DNA of 64,000 bases from positions 124,001 through 188,000 of the forward strand of contig JACIYT010000001.1 of NCBI GenBank assembly GCA_014359765.1. Direction: 5' to 3'. The position numbers were made by a program, and so were the translations under genes. Positions 38,905-47,642 of the stretch are shown here, piece by piece (positions within the stretch are counted from its first letter, which is position 1; each line of letters begins with the position of its first letter). A model generated the notes under the pieces. It did no database searches, was not told where the DNA came from, and worked only from the letters and a program-made list of their open reading frames with translations. This stretch comes from Roseovarius sp. (GTDB lineage: Bacteria; Pseudomonadota; Alphaproteobacteria; Rhodobacterales; Rhodobacteraceae).

Positions 38905-39051
38905 GTTCCCGCTCCTTGACCCTTGGCACGGCCTTCCTAGACCGCGTGCGCGCGCCCGGCAAGGCGGGTGACAAGACGCTGACAAGACGGTGGCATTGAT
39001 CTTGGCCGCGATTCGCGCGCATACCCTCCCTGACCAGCCAGGGAGCGCATC

Positions 39052-39471
39052 ATGGATCTGCGACAGATCACCGAGGATTTCGCCGTCTCGCCCCAGATCG
39101 CGGTTGCGGACGTGCCCGCCATCGCCGCCGCCGGGTTCCGCACGATCATGTGCAACCGGCCCGATGGCGAGGAGACGGGCCAGCCCGACTGCGCCGCCAT
39201 TTCCGAGGCGGCGGCGGCGGCGGGGCTCGAATTCCGGGCGGTGCCCTTCACCGCGGCGACGATGACCGAGGCCGATGTCGCGGCCTTCGGCAAGGCGCTG
39301 GCCGAGTGCCCGAAACCGATGCTAGCCTTCTGCCGCACCGGCACGCGCTCGACGATGATGTGGAGCATGGTGAGCCTCGAGAGCCTCGGCGCCGGGGAGG
39401 TGCTGCGCCGCGCGCAGGCCGCCGGCTATGACATGTCGGGCCTCGTGGCGCAGTTGCAATCGCGGCGATGA
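39052..39471 (+). CDS. TIGR01244-type PTP-like sulfurtransferase/phosphatase protein
   Basis: A 139-residue protein of the tyrosine-phosphatase fold. The active-site P-loop is CRTGTRS (Cys94-Arg99), and NRPDGEE is the family's N-terminal motif. Members are linked to beta-lactamase-hydrolase-like (Blh) proteins and to sulfide or persulfide metabolism in other genomes. Here it is the first gene of a three-gene row: its stop overlaps the next start by 4 bp (ATGA). Confidence 0.82.
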   Translation: MDLRQITEDFAVSPQIAVADVPAIAAAGFRTIMCNRPDGEETGQPDCAAISEAAAAAGLEFRAVPFTAATMTEADVAAFGKALAECPKPMLAFCRTGTRSTMMWSMVSLESLGAGEVLRRAQAAGYDMSGLVAQLQSRR

Positions 39472-40184
39472 GCCGCTGGCGGATTTGCGGCCATGACGGG
39501 CAGGCGGGGCGCGGCTTCGCGCTCGACGGGGCGCGGATCGTTGCCGAGGCGGGCGGGGTCACGCCCGACGCGGCGCTGGCCGCGCTCCATGCCTCCGGCC
39601 CGGTGATCCGTGCCGGTGAGGGAGCGCCCGCGCGCCTGCCCGCGCCGCTTCTGCCGGAGGGTGGCGCGGGGCTTGCGGGGCTGGTGCAGGATACCCCTCC
39701 CGATGTGCTGGACGGATGGACGCGGCTGCTGCTCATCGGCCTGACCGAGGCGCAGCCCGGCTGGGACGGGGTGGCCTGTGTGCTGACCCCGACCGTTGCG
39801 CATTGGGTGCATCTGAGCGCGGGCGAGGCGGTCAGTTGCCTCAGCTTCCTCACGCCCCGCCTTGTCACGGCGCTGGGCGGGGCGCAAGACGTGGACGCAA
39901 ACGCCCTTGCCGACAGCCTGAGCCGCCCCGAGCGCCTCGCCGCGCATCTGCGCGCGGCCGAGGTGACGGCCCGCCCCGAGGCGCTGACCGGCCATCTGCT
40001 GGGGGCGGAACTGGCCGCCGCGCGGCCCTACTGGCTGGGGCAGAGCGTCGCCCTCATCGCCCCCGCCGGGGCCGCCTCGGGACGTGCCGAGGCGCTGGCC
40101 GCGCAGGGCGTGCCGGTCACCTGCCACGATCCGGAGACGCTCGTCGCCCCCGCGCTCGGGGCGCTGGCCGGGCTGATGGCATGA
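39468..40184 (+). CDS. 2-dehydro-3-deoxygalactonokinase-like protein with degraded nucleotide-binding motifs
   Basis: This 238-residue protein has a clear DgoK-type C-terminal half (LSRPERLAAHLRA, GHLLGAELAAARPYWLGQSVALI, residues ~150-200). It is shorter than a typical DgoK (about 290-330). The first ASKHA phosphate-binding motif (DWGTTNLR) is absent, and the second (GTHSKW) reads PTVAHW (108-113). A working sugar-acid kinase is doubtful; a pseudokinase or another role is likelier. It overlaps both neighbours by 4 bp. Confidence 0.6.
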   Translation: MSRWRICGHDGQAGRGFALDGARIVAEAGGVTPDAALAALHASGPVIRAGEGAPARLPAPLLPEGGAGLAGLVQDTPPDVLDGWTRLLLIGLTEAQPGWDGVACVLTPTVAHWVHLSAGEAVSCLSFLTPRLVTALGGAQDVDANALADSLSRPERLAAHLRAAEVTARPEALTGHLLGAELAAARPYWLGQSVALIAPAGAASGRAEALAAQGVPVTCHDPETLVAPALGALAGLMA

Positions 40185-41524
40185 GGTTCGCGGGCGCGGC
40201 CCTGCTCTGGCTCGCGGGGGCCGGAGCGGCACAGGCGCATGCCGGCGAACAGGGCTTCGTGCTGCTCCTGCCCACCGATATCTACATCGCTGCGGGCGGC
40301 GCGGTGGTGGCGCTGACCGTCCTGTTGCTCGCCCTCCTGCCGGGGCGCGCCGCCACTGCGCCGTTCCGCCCGCTGACGCTCTGGCACCGCGCCCGCAGCC
40401 CCCGCTGGCCGGGGCTGTTGATGGCCGCGCTGCTGCTGTGGCTCCTCTGGCAGGGCTGGAGCGGCGCGCGCGATCCGCTGGGCAATCCGCTGTCGCTCGC
40501 GGTCTGGGTGGTGCTCTGGATGGGGCTGGTGGCGCTTCAGGGGCTCACGGGCGATCTGTGGTCGCGGCTCGATCCGTTCCGCGCGCTGGCCGCCCTTTCC
40601 CCGCGCTGCGCGCCGCTGCGCTATCCGCGCGCCTGGGGCCACTGGCCCGCCGCTATGGGCTTTCTCGCCTTCGCCGGGTTCCTGCTGGCCGATCCCGCGC
40701 CCGCCGATCCGGCGCGCCTGGCCCTCATTCTCGGCGGCTACAGCCTCGCCACGCTCATCGCGCTGGCGCTCTTCGGGCGGCGCTGGCTGGTGCGCGGCGA
40801 GGCGCTCGGCGTGGTGATGCGCGCCTATGGGCGGCTCGGGCTCTTCGGGCGGCGCGGCGACCGGCGCGCTCTGGGCCTCTGGGGCTGGCAACTCGCCACT
40901 GCCCCGCGCCCGCCGCTTGCGCTGGCGGTGCTCATGCTGCTGCTGCTGGGCAGCGGCAGCTTCGACGGGGTGAACGAGACCTTCTGGTGGCTCACCCTCA
41001 TCGGCACCAATCCGCTGGAATTTCCCGGCCGCAGCGCCGTGGTGGCGGTCAATCTCGCCGGGCTCATTGCCGCCAATGCCGCGCTGCTGGGCATCTTCGC
41101 GGCCACGCTCGCCCTCGGCGCACGCCTCGCCCGCGACGCCACGCCGCTCCTCGATCTCCTCCGCCTCAACGCGCCCGCGCTCCTGCCCATCGCGCTCGGC
41201 TATCACATCGCGCATTACCTGCCCTCGCTGCTTCTGGACGGGCAATACGTGCTGGCCGGGCTCAGTGAGGCGCTGCATCTGGGGCATCACCACGTCACCG
41301 CCGGGTTCCTGAGCCATCCCGGCCCCGTGCGCGCGATCTGGCTCACCCAGGCGGGGGCGGTGGTGGCGGGGCATGTCACAGCCCTCATGCTTGCCCATGG
41401 CACAGCCCTGCGCGCGGGCCAGTCGGTGCGCCGCGCGGCCCTCGGGCAGGCCCCGCTCGCGGGTTTCATGCTGGCCTATACCGTCTTCGGCCTGTGGCTT
41501 CTGGCCGCGCCGCGCGGGGTGTGA
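40181..41524 (+). CDS. polytopic membrane protein, unknown
   Basis: A 447-residue membrane protein with a signal-like start (LLWLAGAGAAQAHA) and roughly ten hydrophobic helices. Histidines cluster at GYHIAHYLPS and LHLGHHHVTAG in the C-terminal third, as in membrane proteins that bind metal or haem. Some relatives are labelled fenitrothion hydrolase, which I cannot support. It ends the coupled three-gene row, 92 bp before the transporter operon. Confidence 0.7.
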   Translation: MRFAGAALLWLAGAGAAQAHAGEQGFVLLLPTDIYIAAGGAVVALTVLLLALLPGRAATAPFRPLTLWHRARSPRWPGLLMAALLLWLLWQGWSGARDPLGNPLSLAVWVVLWMGLVALQGLTGDLWSRLDPFRALAALSPRCAPLRYPRAWGHWPAAMGFLAFAGFLLADPAPADPARLALILGGYSLATLIALALFGRRWLVRGEALGVVMRAYGRLGLFGRRGDRRALGLWGWQLATAPRPPLALAVLMLLLLGSGSFDGVNETFWWLTLIGTNPLEFPGRSAVVAVNLAGLIAANAALLGIFAATLALGARLARDATPLLDLLRLNAPALLPIALGYHIAHYLPSLLLDGQYVLAGLSEALHLGHHHVTAGFLSHPGPVRAIWLTQAGAVVAGHVTALMLAHGTALRAGQSVRRAALGQAPLAGFMLAYTVFGLWLLAAPRGV

Positions 41525-41616
41525 CGGCCAAGAGACTGGACAAGGGGGGGTGGTCTGCGCATGTTGCGCGCGCGGCGAAGTTGCCGCAAGTGCAAGATCA
41601 GGAGCGGAGACCCGCC

Positions 41617-42906
41617 ATGACCAAGACCACCGCCAAGCCCGCCCTCACCCGCCGCGCCGCCCTCTCGACACTGGCCGCAGGCACCGCCGCCGCCAGCCTG
41701 CCCATGTGGGCGCGCTACGCCCATGCCCAGAGCGCGGCACCGATCCGGCTCGGCTTTCAGCAGCACCGCACCGGCATCGGCGCGGCCTATGGGCGCTGGT
41801 ATGGCCGCACGGTCGAGGCGGCGGTGGCAAAGATCAACGCCGAAGGCGGGATCAACGGCCGCCCGGTCGAGATCGTGGCCGAGGATGACGGCACCGATCC
41901 CAAGCGCGGCGCCGAGGTGGTCGAGAAATTCGCCACCCAGCACGGCGTGGACGTGGCCTTCGGCCCGCTGTTCAGCCATGTGGTGATCGGCTCCGCCCCC
42001 CGCGCGGGCGAGCTGAAACTGCCCTATTTCGTGGTCTCGGAGGGCACGCATGTCTCCTCGGGGATGCTCAACCGCTACACGCTTCAGCCGGGGATCACCG
42101 ATGTGAAAAGCCAGGTCATGTCCATGGCCCCCTTCATCACCGGGACGCTCGGCAAGAAGGTCACGATGATCTTTCCCGATTACGGCTTCGGCTACGATCA
42201 CCGCGACAACCTCGCCCCGGCGATCGAGGCCCATGGCGGCACCGTGCTGGAAAAGATCGCGATTCCGCCGACCGAGACCTCCTTTACCCGCTATTTCCCG
42301 CGCATCCCGCGCGACACGGAGGTGCTCTATCACGTCATGGTGGGGCCGGCGGTGCTGACCTTCGTCAAGGAGCTGGGCGAGTTCTTCGGCGGGCAGGGGC
42401 CTGCGCTCTTCGGTTTCATCGACAGCCTCGAGGCGGTGGCCATCGACAGCCCCGGTCTCGAATTCCTCGAAGGGAGCTATTTCTGGGAGGGCATGTGCCG
42501 CCATGAGCAGCCCGACCAGAGCGAATACGAGACGGCCTATCGCGCTGCCGTCGGCGTGAACGAGCGCGGCGCGTCTCTCGCGGACCCGCGCGACGTGTCC
42601 ACCTATGGCCACATGTTCGGCTGCTGGGAGACGCTGCACATCATCAAGGCCGGGATGGAGGCGGCAGGCTATGCCGGGCCGCAGCATCGCGCCGCCCTGA
42701 TCGAGGCGGTCGAGGCGATGGACGAGATCCCCGAAGGCCCCGGCCACCCGCAGGGCGCCAAGCGGTTCAACGGGCGCACCCATCAGGTCTTTGGCCATCA
42801 GAATATCAGCCGGGTCGAAGGCGGGCGGCTGAACCGCGTGCATCGCACCACGATCGAGGATACGCTCTATCCCGACATGGTGGATTACACCCAACAGCCT
42901 TTCTGA
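41617..42906 (+). CDS. Liv-type ABC transporter substrate-binding protein, Tat-exported
   Basis: A 429-residue type I periplasmic-binding protein. The N-terminus carries a twin-arginine signal (LTRRAALS, Arg12-Arg13, then a hydrophobic stretch, cleavage probably after AHA at 35-37). The mature start RLGFQQHRTGIGAAYGRWYGRTVEAAVAKIN is typical of branched-chain amino acid/amide-binding proteins. The ligand cannot be inferred. It begins the operon of SBP, lipoprotein, LivH, LivM, LivG, LivF (41617-46802). Confidence 0.9.
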   Translation: MTKTTAKPALTRRAALSTLAAGTAAASLPMWARYAHAQSAAPIRLGFQQHRTGIGAAYGRWYGRTVEAAVAKINAEGGINGRPVEIVAEDDGTDPKRGAEVVEKFATQHGVDVAFGPLFSHVVIGSAPRAGELKLPYFVVSEGTHVSSGMLNRYTLQPGITDVKSQVMSMAPFITGTLGKKVTMIFPDYGFGYDHRDNLAPAIEAHGGTVLEKIAIPPTETSFTRYFPRIPRDTEVLYHVMVGPAVLTFVKELGEFFGGQGPALFGFIDSLEAVAIDSPGLEFLEGSYFWEGMCRHEQPDQSEYETAYRAAVGVNERGASLADPRDVSTYGHMFGCWETLHIIKAGMEAAGYAGPQHRAALIEAVEAMDEIPEGPGHPQGAKRFNGRTHQVFGHQNISRVEGGRLNRVHRTTIEDTLYPDMVDYTQQPF

Positions 42907-42920
42907 GGAGGCACGCACCG

Positions 42921-43541
42921 GTGAGGCTGACGCGCAGGCAGATGCTGGGGCAGGGGCTGGCGCTTCTGGCGGTGGCGGGCTGCGGCGCGCCGCCGCCCCC
43001 CGCCAAGGCCGATGAGGTGGCGCGCCTTGCCAGCGCCATCGTCGCGCTCGCCCCCGAAGTGGACCGCGAGGAGGCGGCGCGCGCGGCGCGTGTCGCCTAC
43101 ACCCACACCCACGATCTCGCGCTGCAATACCAGATCACCGATCCGCCCCTCATCCACAACACCAAGGTCAACATGGGGCTCAGGCCGCGCGGTCTCTGCT
43201 GGCACTGGGCGCGCGACATGGAGGACCGGCTGAAGCAGGAAGGGTTCCAGACGCTCGATCTGCACCGCGCCGTCGCCAATGCCGACAACCGCTTTCGCCT
43301 CGAACATTCCACCGCCATCGTGAGCGCGAAGGGCGCGCCCTATGACGCGGGCATCGTGCTCGACCCTTGGCGCCTCGGCGGGCGGCTGACATGGGCACCG
43401 GTGCATGAGGACGCCGCCTATAACTGGGAGCCGCGCAACGAGGTGGTCGCGCGCAAGCTCGAGGCGGCGCATGGCCAGATCGTGACGCTGACCGCCGATC
43501 AGCGTCTGCTCATGGGCGGGGTGGAGTTCGTGGCGCAATGA
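42921..43541 (+). CDS. transglutaminase-like lipoprotein, unknown
   Basis: A 206-residue lipoprotein with lipobox VAGC (Cys21). The mature part has Cys93 (RGLCWHWA), His129 (EHSTAIV) and Asp148 (VLDPWR), spaced like a transglutaminase/cysteine-peptidase triad. The GTG start at 42921 follows a GAGGAG-like site; it lies 14 bp after the SBP stop. No such protein is a standard Liv component. It may act on the transported compound or on envelope peptides. Confidence 0.65.
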   Translation: MRLTRRQMLGQGLALLAVAGCGAPPPPAKADEVARLASAIVALAPEVDREEAARAARVAYTHTHDLALQYQITDPPLIHNTKVNMGLRPRGLCWHWARDMEDRLKQEGFQTLDLHRAVANADNRFRLEHSTAIVSAKGAPYDAGIVLDPWRLGGRLTWAPVHEDAAYNWEPRNEVVARKLEAAHGQIVTLTADQRLLMGGVEFVAQ

Positions 43542-43557
43542 GCGGGGCGCGCGCCTG

Positions 43558-44478
43558 ATGGAGTTCGGTCCCCACCTCATGCTCGCCACGCTCGAAGGCG
43601 CGGTGACGGCCGCCGTTCTGGCGCTGACGGCGGCGGGGCTGAGCCTCGTCTTTGGCGTCATGCGGGTCGTGAACATCGCGCATGGCGAGTTTTTCATGCT
43701 GGGCGCGGTGCTGGCCTGGGGCGTGACACAGGCGGTAGCGGGGCCGTGGGGCTATGCGCTGGCGCTGCTGGTCGCGCCGCTTCTGGCCGGCGCGCTGGCG
43801 GTGGCGGCGGATGTGACCATCCTCAAACGCCTCTCCTACGATCCCGAGCGCACCATCGTCGCCACCATCGGCCTGCTCTACATCCTGCAACAACTCACCC
43901 TGATGACCTACGGCCCCGAGGCGCGGCCCGTGGTGGCGCCCTTCGACGCGCGCATCGCGCTGCCCTGGGTCGAGCATGGCGCCGAGGGCTGGCGGCTCAC
44001 CTGGCCATGGGGGCTTGGCACGACGGTGTGGAAGCTCACGGTGATCGGCGCGGCGGTGGCGGTGCTTGCGGCGCTCTGGCTCTTTATGGCACGCACGCGG
44101 GCGGGGCTGGTGATGCGCGCCACGCAGGCCGACCGCGAGATGGCCACCGCCTTCGGGGTGCCGGTCGAGCGGGTCTATGCGCTCACCTTCGGGCTTGGTG
44201 CCGCGCTCGCGGCGCTGGCCGCCGTCCTGATCGTGCCCATCCAACAGGCGCATTACCTGATGGGGGCCGATCCGCTGCTCCTGTCCTTCATCGTCGTCAT
44301 CATCGGCGGGCTTGGCAGCCTGCCCGGCACGCTGGTTGCAGCGGTGCTGATCGGGCTCTCGGACGGGATCATCTCGGTCTTCTTCTCGCCGACGCTGGCC
44401 AAGATCCTCGCCACGCTGCTCGTCGCGCTGGTGCTGGTTTTCCGGCCGCAGGGCCTCTTTGGCAAGCGCGCGGCATGA
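43558..44478 (+). CDS. LivH-type ABC transporter permease (first system)
   Basis: A 306-residue inner-membrane permease with about eight helices. It has the family marks GLSLVFGVMRVVNIAHGEFFMLGA near residue 30 and IIGGLGSLPGTLVAAVLIGL near 245. It pairs with the LivM-type protein; the stop and the LivM ATG overlap by 4 bp. Confidence 0.94.
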   Translation: MEFGPHLMLATLEGAVTAAVLALTAAGLSLVFGVMRVVNIAHGEFFMLGAVLAWGVTQAVAGPWGYALALLVAPLLAGALAVAADVTILKRLSYDPERTIVATIGLLYILQQLTLMTYGPEARPVVAPFDARIALPWVEHGAEGWRLTWPWGLGTTVWKLTVIGAAVAVLAALWLFMARTRAGLVMRATQADREMATAFGVPVERVYALTFGLGAALAALAAVLIVPIQQAHYLMGADPLLLSFIVVIIGGLGSLPGTLVAAVLIGLSDGIISVFFSPTLAKILATLLVALVLVFRPQGLFGKRAA

Positions 44479-45407
44479 GGGCGCTCATGCTGCATCTGGG
44501 GCTTCTCGCCCTCCTGCTGGCGGGGCATTTTTTCCTGCCCGCCTATCACCACGGCAATCTCGCGCGCATCATGGTGCTGGCGAGCTACGCGATGGGCTAC
44601 AACCTGCTCTTCGGCTATACCGGCCTTCTCAGCCTCGGCCACGCGCTGTTCTTCGCGGCGGGGATGTATGGCATGGGGATGGGGGTGCAGCATCTGGGGC
44701 TTGGCGCGGGGGCGGGGCTGATCCTCGGCATTGCCTCGGGGGCGGTGGTCTCGGCGCTGGTGGCGGTGCTGGCGCTGCGCACGATCGGCGTGGGGTTCAT
44801 GATCGTCACCTTGATGTTCGCGCAGGCGGGGTTTCTCACCATCCTGCATTTTGGCGAATGGACGCGGGGCGATGAGGGGTTCGTTCTCGCGCAGGCGGGG
44901 CGCATCCTGTGGGGGGTCGATCTCAGCACACCGGGCGCGCGCTATCTCGCGGCGCTCGTGCTCTTCGCGGCCTGCCTTCTCATCACCCTCGCGCTGGTGC
45001 GTGCCCCCTTCGGGCGGGTGCTGGTGGCGATCCGCGAGAACGCAGAGCGCGTGCAAATGCTGGGCTATGACACGCAGGCGCATAAATTCGCGGCGATGGT
45101 GGCCTCGGGCACGATGGCGGCAGCGGCGGGGGCGGTCTACGGGATGCTCTTTGGCTATGTCGGCGCGACCTTCGCAAGCGTGCAATATTCGATCCTGCCG
45201 CTGCTCTGGGTGCTGCTGGGGGGCGCGGGCACGGTGCTCGGCCCGTTCATCGGCACGCTCTTCATGTTCTACCTCATAGACTTGAGCTCTGGCGTGACCA
45301 CCGCCTACATGCTCATCGCGGGGGTGGCGCTGGTGGTGCTGACGCTGTTTGCGCCGCAGGGCATCATGGGCGAGGCGCGCCGCAGGCTCTGGCGGGGGCT
45401 GCCATGA
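44475..45407 (+). CDS. LivM-type ABC transporter permease (first system)
   Basis: A 310-residue permease with NLLFGYTGLLSLGHALFFAAGMYGMG (~40-65) and the C-terminal LWVLLGGAGTVLGPFIGTL. The frame is open upstream into livH, but the ATG at 44475 couples to the livH stop. It overlaps the ATPase gene by 4 bp. Confidence 0.94.
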   Translation: MRALMLHLGLLALLLAGHFFLPAYHHGNLARIMVLASYAMGYNLLFGYTGLLSLGHALFFAAGMYGMGMGVQHLGLGAGAGLILGIASGAVVSALVAVLALRTIGVGFMIVTLMFAQAGFLTILHFGEWTRGDEGFVLAQAGRILWGVDLSTPGARYLAALVLFAACLLITLALVRAPFGRVLVAIRENAERVQMLGYDTQAHKFAAMVASGTMAAAAGAVYGMLFGYVGATFASVQYSILPLLWVLLGGAGTVLGPFIGTLFMFYLIDLSSGVTTAYMLIAGVALVVLTLFAPQGIMGEARRRLWRGLP

Positions 45408-46123
45408 GCCTCTTGTCGGTGCGCGGCCTCACCCGCGATTTCGACGGGCTGCGCGCGGTGGATGGCGTCGATCTCGACATCGCGGAGGGTGAGGTGCGTG
45501 CGCTGATCGGCCCCAATGGCGCGGGCAAGACCACGCTGGTGGGCATGATCGCGGGGCGCATCGCGCCCTCAGGCGGTCGCGTGACATTCGACGGGCGCGA
45601 CATCACGCGGCTGCCCGCGCATCGCCGGATGCGGCTCGGCATGGCCTATACCTTTCAGATTACGTCGATTTTCCCCGGCCTGACCGTGGCCGAGAACGTC
45701 ACCCTCGCCGCGCGGCGGCGGGTGCGGGGGGCGGTGCTCGGGGCGGCCGTCACCGAGGCGCTGGCGCGCGTCGGGCTCGGGCCTCGCGCCGATCAGGTCG
45801 CGGGTGATCTCGCCTATGGGCATCAGCGCCTGCTGGAAATCGCCATGGGCCTCGCGCAGCGCCCGCGCCTTCTGATCCTCGACGAGCCGACGCAGGGCCT
45901 CGCCGAGGGCGAGATCGCCGCGTTCGAGACGCTGATCCGCGATCTGGCGCAGGAGACCACGATCCTGCTCATCGAGCACAACATGGCAGTGGTCATGGCT
46001 TTGGCTCATCGCATCACCGTGATGGCGCAGGGGCGCGTTCTCGCCGAGGGCACGCCCGCCGGGATCCACGCCAACCGCGCGGTGCAGGCGGCCTATCTGG
46101 GGGGCGGGGATGCTGCGGATTGA
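45404..46123 (+). CDS. LivG-type ABC transporter ATP-binding protein (first system)
   Basis: A 239-residue ATPase. Walker A GPNGAGKTT (~37-45), the Q-loop in YTFQITSIFPGLTVAEN, and Walker B LLILDEPTQGLAEGE are intact. The ABC signature is weak in the stretch GDLAYGHQRLLEIAMGL (normally LSxGQ/LxYGxxR, as in LivG). Its 3' end overlaps livF by 14 bp. Confidence 0.94.
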   Translation: MSLLSVRGLTRDFDGLRAVDGVDLDIAEGEVRALIGPNGAGKTTLVGMIAGRIAPSGGRVTFDGRDITRLPAHRRMRLGMAYTFQITSIFPGLTVAENVTLAARRRVRGAVLGAAVTEALARVGLGPRADQVAGDLAYGHQRLLEIAMGLAQRPRLLILDEPTQGLAEGEIAAFETLIRDLAQETTILLIEHNMAVVMALAHRITVMAQGRVLAEGTPAGIHANRAVQAAYLGGGDAAD

Positions 46124-46802
46124 GGGCTTGCGCGCGGGCTATGGGGCCGCCGAGGTGCTGCACGGCGTGTCGCTCACCGTCGCGCCCGGCGAAATCCTCT
46201 GCCTCATGGGCCGCAACGGCGCGGGCAAGACCACGCTGTTGCGCGCGGTGATGGGCCTCCTGCGGCCCATGGGCGGCGCGGTCTGGCTGGGGGAGATGCG
46301 GCTTGACGCGCGGCCCGCACATCGGGTGGCGGGGCAGGGCCTGGGCTATGTGCCGCAGGGCCGGCGCCTCTTTGCCGGGCTGAGCGTGGCGGAAAACCTC
46401 CAGATCGGGCTCATGGCCGGGGGGGGCAAGGCGCGGCGCGACGAGGTGCTCGACCTCTTCCCGCGCCTGCGCGACCGGCTGGGCCAGCGCGCCGAGACGC
46501 TCTCGGGCGGTGAGCAGCAGATGCTGGCGCTGGCGCGTGCGCTCTGCCTCGGGCCGGGGGCGCTTCTGCTCGACGAGCCGACGGAGGGCCTGCAACCCTC
46601 GATGATCACCGCGATCCGGCAGGTGGTGGCCGACCAGCGCGCGCGGGGCGTGGCGGTGCTGCTGGTGGAACAGCGCATCGACGCGGTTCTGCCGGTCGCC
46701 GACCGGGTGGCGTTTCTCGAGAACGGGCATCTGGCCGAGGTGATGAGCGCCGGGGCGCTGCGCGCCGATCGCGGGCGCGCGAACCGCTACCTGGGGGTCT
46801 GA
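46110..46802 (+). CDS. LivF-type ABC transporter ATP-binding protein (first system)
   Basis: A 230-residue ATPase with Walker A GRNGAGKTT, signature LSGGEQQMLALARAL and Walker B LLLDEPTEGLQPS. YVPQGRRLFAGLSVAENL is the LivF-typical Q-loop region. It completes the first Liv transporter; the convergent cobS stop lies 8 bp away. Confidence 0.95.
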   Translation: MLRIEGLRAGYGAAEVLHGVSLTVAPGEILCLMGRNGAGKTTLLRAVMGLLRPMGGAVWLGEMRLDARPAHRVAGQGLGYVPQGRRLFAGLSVAENLQIGLMAGGGKARRDEVLDLFPRLRDRLGQRAETLSGGEQQMLALARALCLGPGALLLDEPTEGLQPSMITAIRQVVADQRARGVAVLLVEQRIDAVLPVADRVAFLENGHLAEVMSAGALRADRGRANRYLGV

Positions 46803-46810
46803 GGCGCGGC

Positions 46811-47569
46811 TCAGGGCAAGAGGCAGAGCAGCGCCGCGATCTCGCTCACCTGCTGCACCGCGCCGAGCACGTCGCCGGTCTGCCCGCCGATCCGCGCCCG
46901 CGCAAGCCGCCCCAGCCCGAGCGCGACAAGCGCCGCCGCCCCCCCCGCGACGAGGCCGGACATGCCGCAAAGCAGCCCCGCCGCCAGCAGCGCAAGGCAA
47001 GCCGCCAGCGCGGCGGTGGCCGGCGGCGGGCGGCCCTGTGCCCGTGCCAGGCCGGTTTCGCGGGCATGGGGCAGCGCCGCCATCGCCCCCGCCATCGCCG
47101 CGCGCGAGAGCATCGCCGCCGCGATCATCGCCGCCGCCGCCACGCCGGCCCCGGCGGCGAACAGCAGCCCCAGCGCCATCCCGCGCAGCCCCAGCCCCAG
47201 GCCGAGCGCAATCACCCCGTAGCTGCCGATCCGGCTGTCGCGCATGATCTCGAGCCGCCGCTCCCGCGTCCAGCCGCCCCAGAACCCGTCCGCCATATCC
47301 GCAAGCCCGTCCTCGTGCAGCGCGCCGCTGGCCATCACCAGCGCCGCGAGCGCGAGCAGCCCCGCCACCGAGGCCGGCAGGCCGAGCGCCAGCGCCCCCC
47401 AGCCGACGCCCGCGGCACCCGCGCCGAGCACGGCCCCGGTCAGGGGCCAGGCCCAGGCCGCGCGCGCGCCGCGATCCTGCGCCACCACCGGCACCGGCAG
47501 CGGCAGCCGCGTGAGCAGCCCGAGCGCAAGCAGCAGATCGGCGGGACGGAGAAGGGCCTTGTCGGACAT
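46811..47569 (-). CDS. cobS: adenosylcobinamide-GDP ribazoletransferase
   Basis: CobS (CobV in other schemes) joins adenosylcobinamide-GDP and alpha-ribazole to make adenosylcobalamin phosphate. It has 252 residues, about six membrane helices, and the conserved acidic motif [17 protein letters not shown] (~90-105) with [10 protein letters not shown]. The start at 47569 is opposed to cobT across 73 bp. No cobalamin riboswitch is visible there. Confidence 0.94.
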   Translation of the reverse strand: MSDKALLRPADLLLALGLLTRLPLPVPVVAQDRGARAAWAWPLTGAVLGAGAAGVGWGALALGLPASVAGLLALAALVMASGALHEDGLADMADGFWGGWTRERRLEIMRDSRIGSYGVIALGLGLGLRGMALGLLFAAGAGVAAAAMIAAAMLSRAAMAGAMAALPHARETGLARAQGRPPPATAALAACLALLAAGLLCGMSGLVAGGAAALVALGLGRLARARIGGQTGDVLGAVQQVSEIAALLCLLP

Positions 47570-47642
47570 CGGGGCGGTTTCTTCTGGGGTTGGCGCCGCC
47601 CCCGCGATACAGAAAGGCACCCGAAACTGCAACGAGTCCACC

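Noticed and set aside
47570..47642. Cobalamin riboswitch between cobS and cobT
   Set aside because: The gap is only 73 bp and has no B12-box-like sequence.
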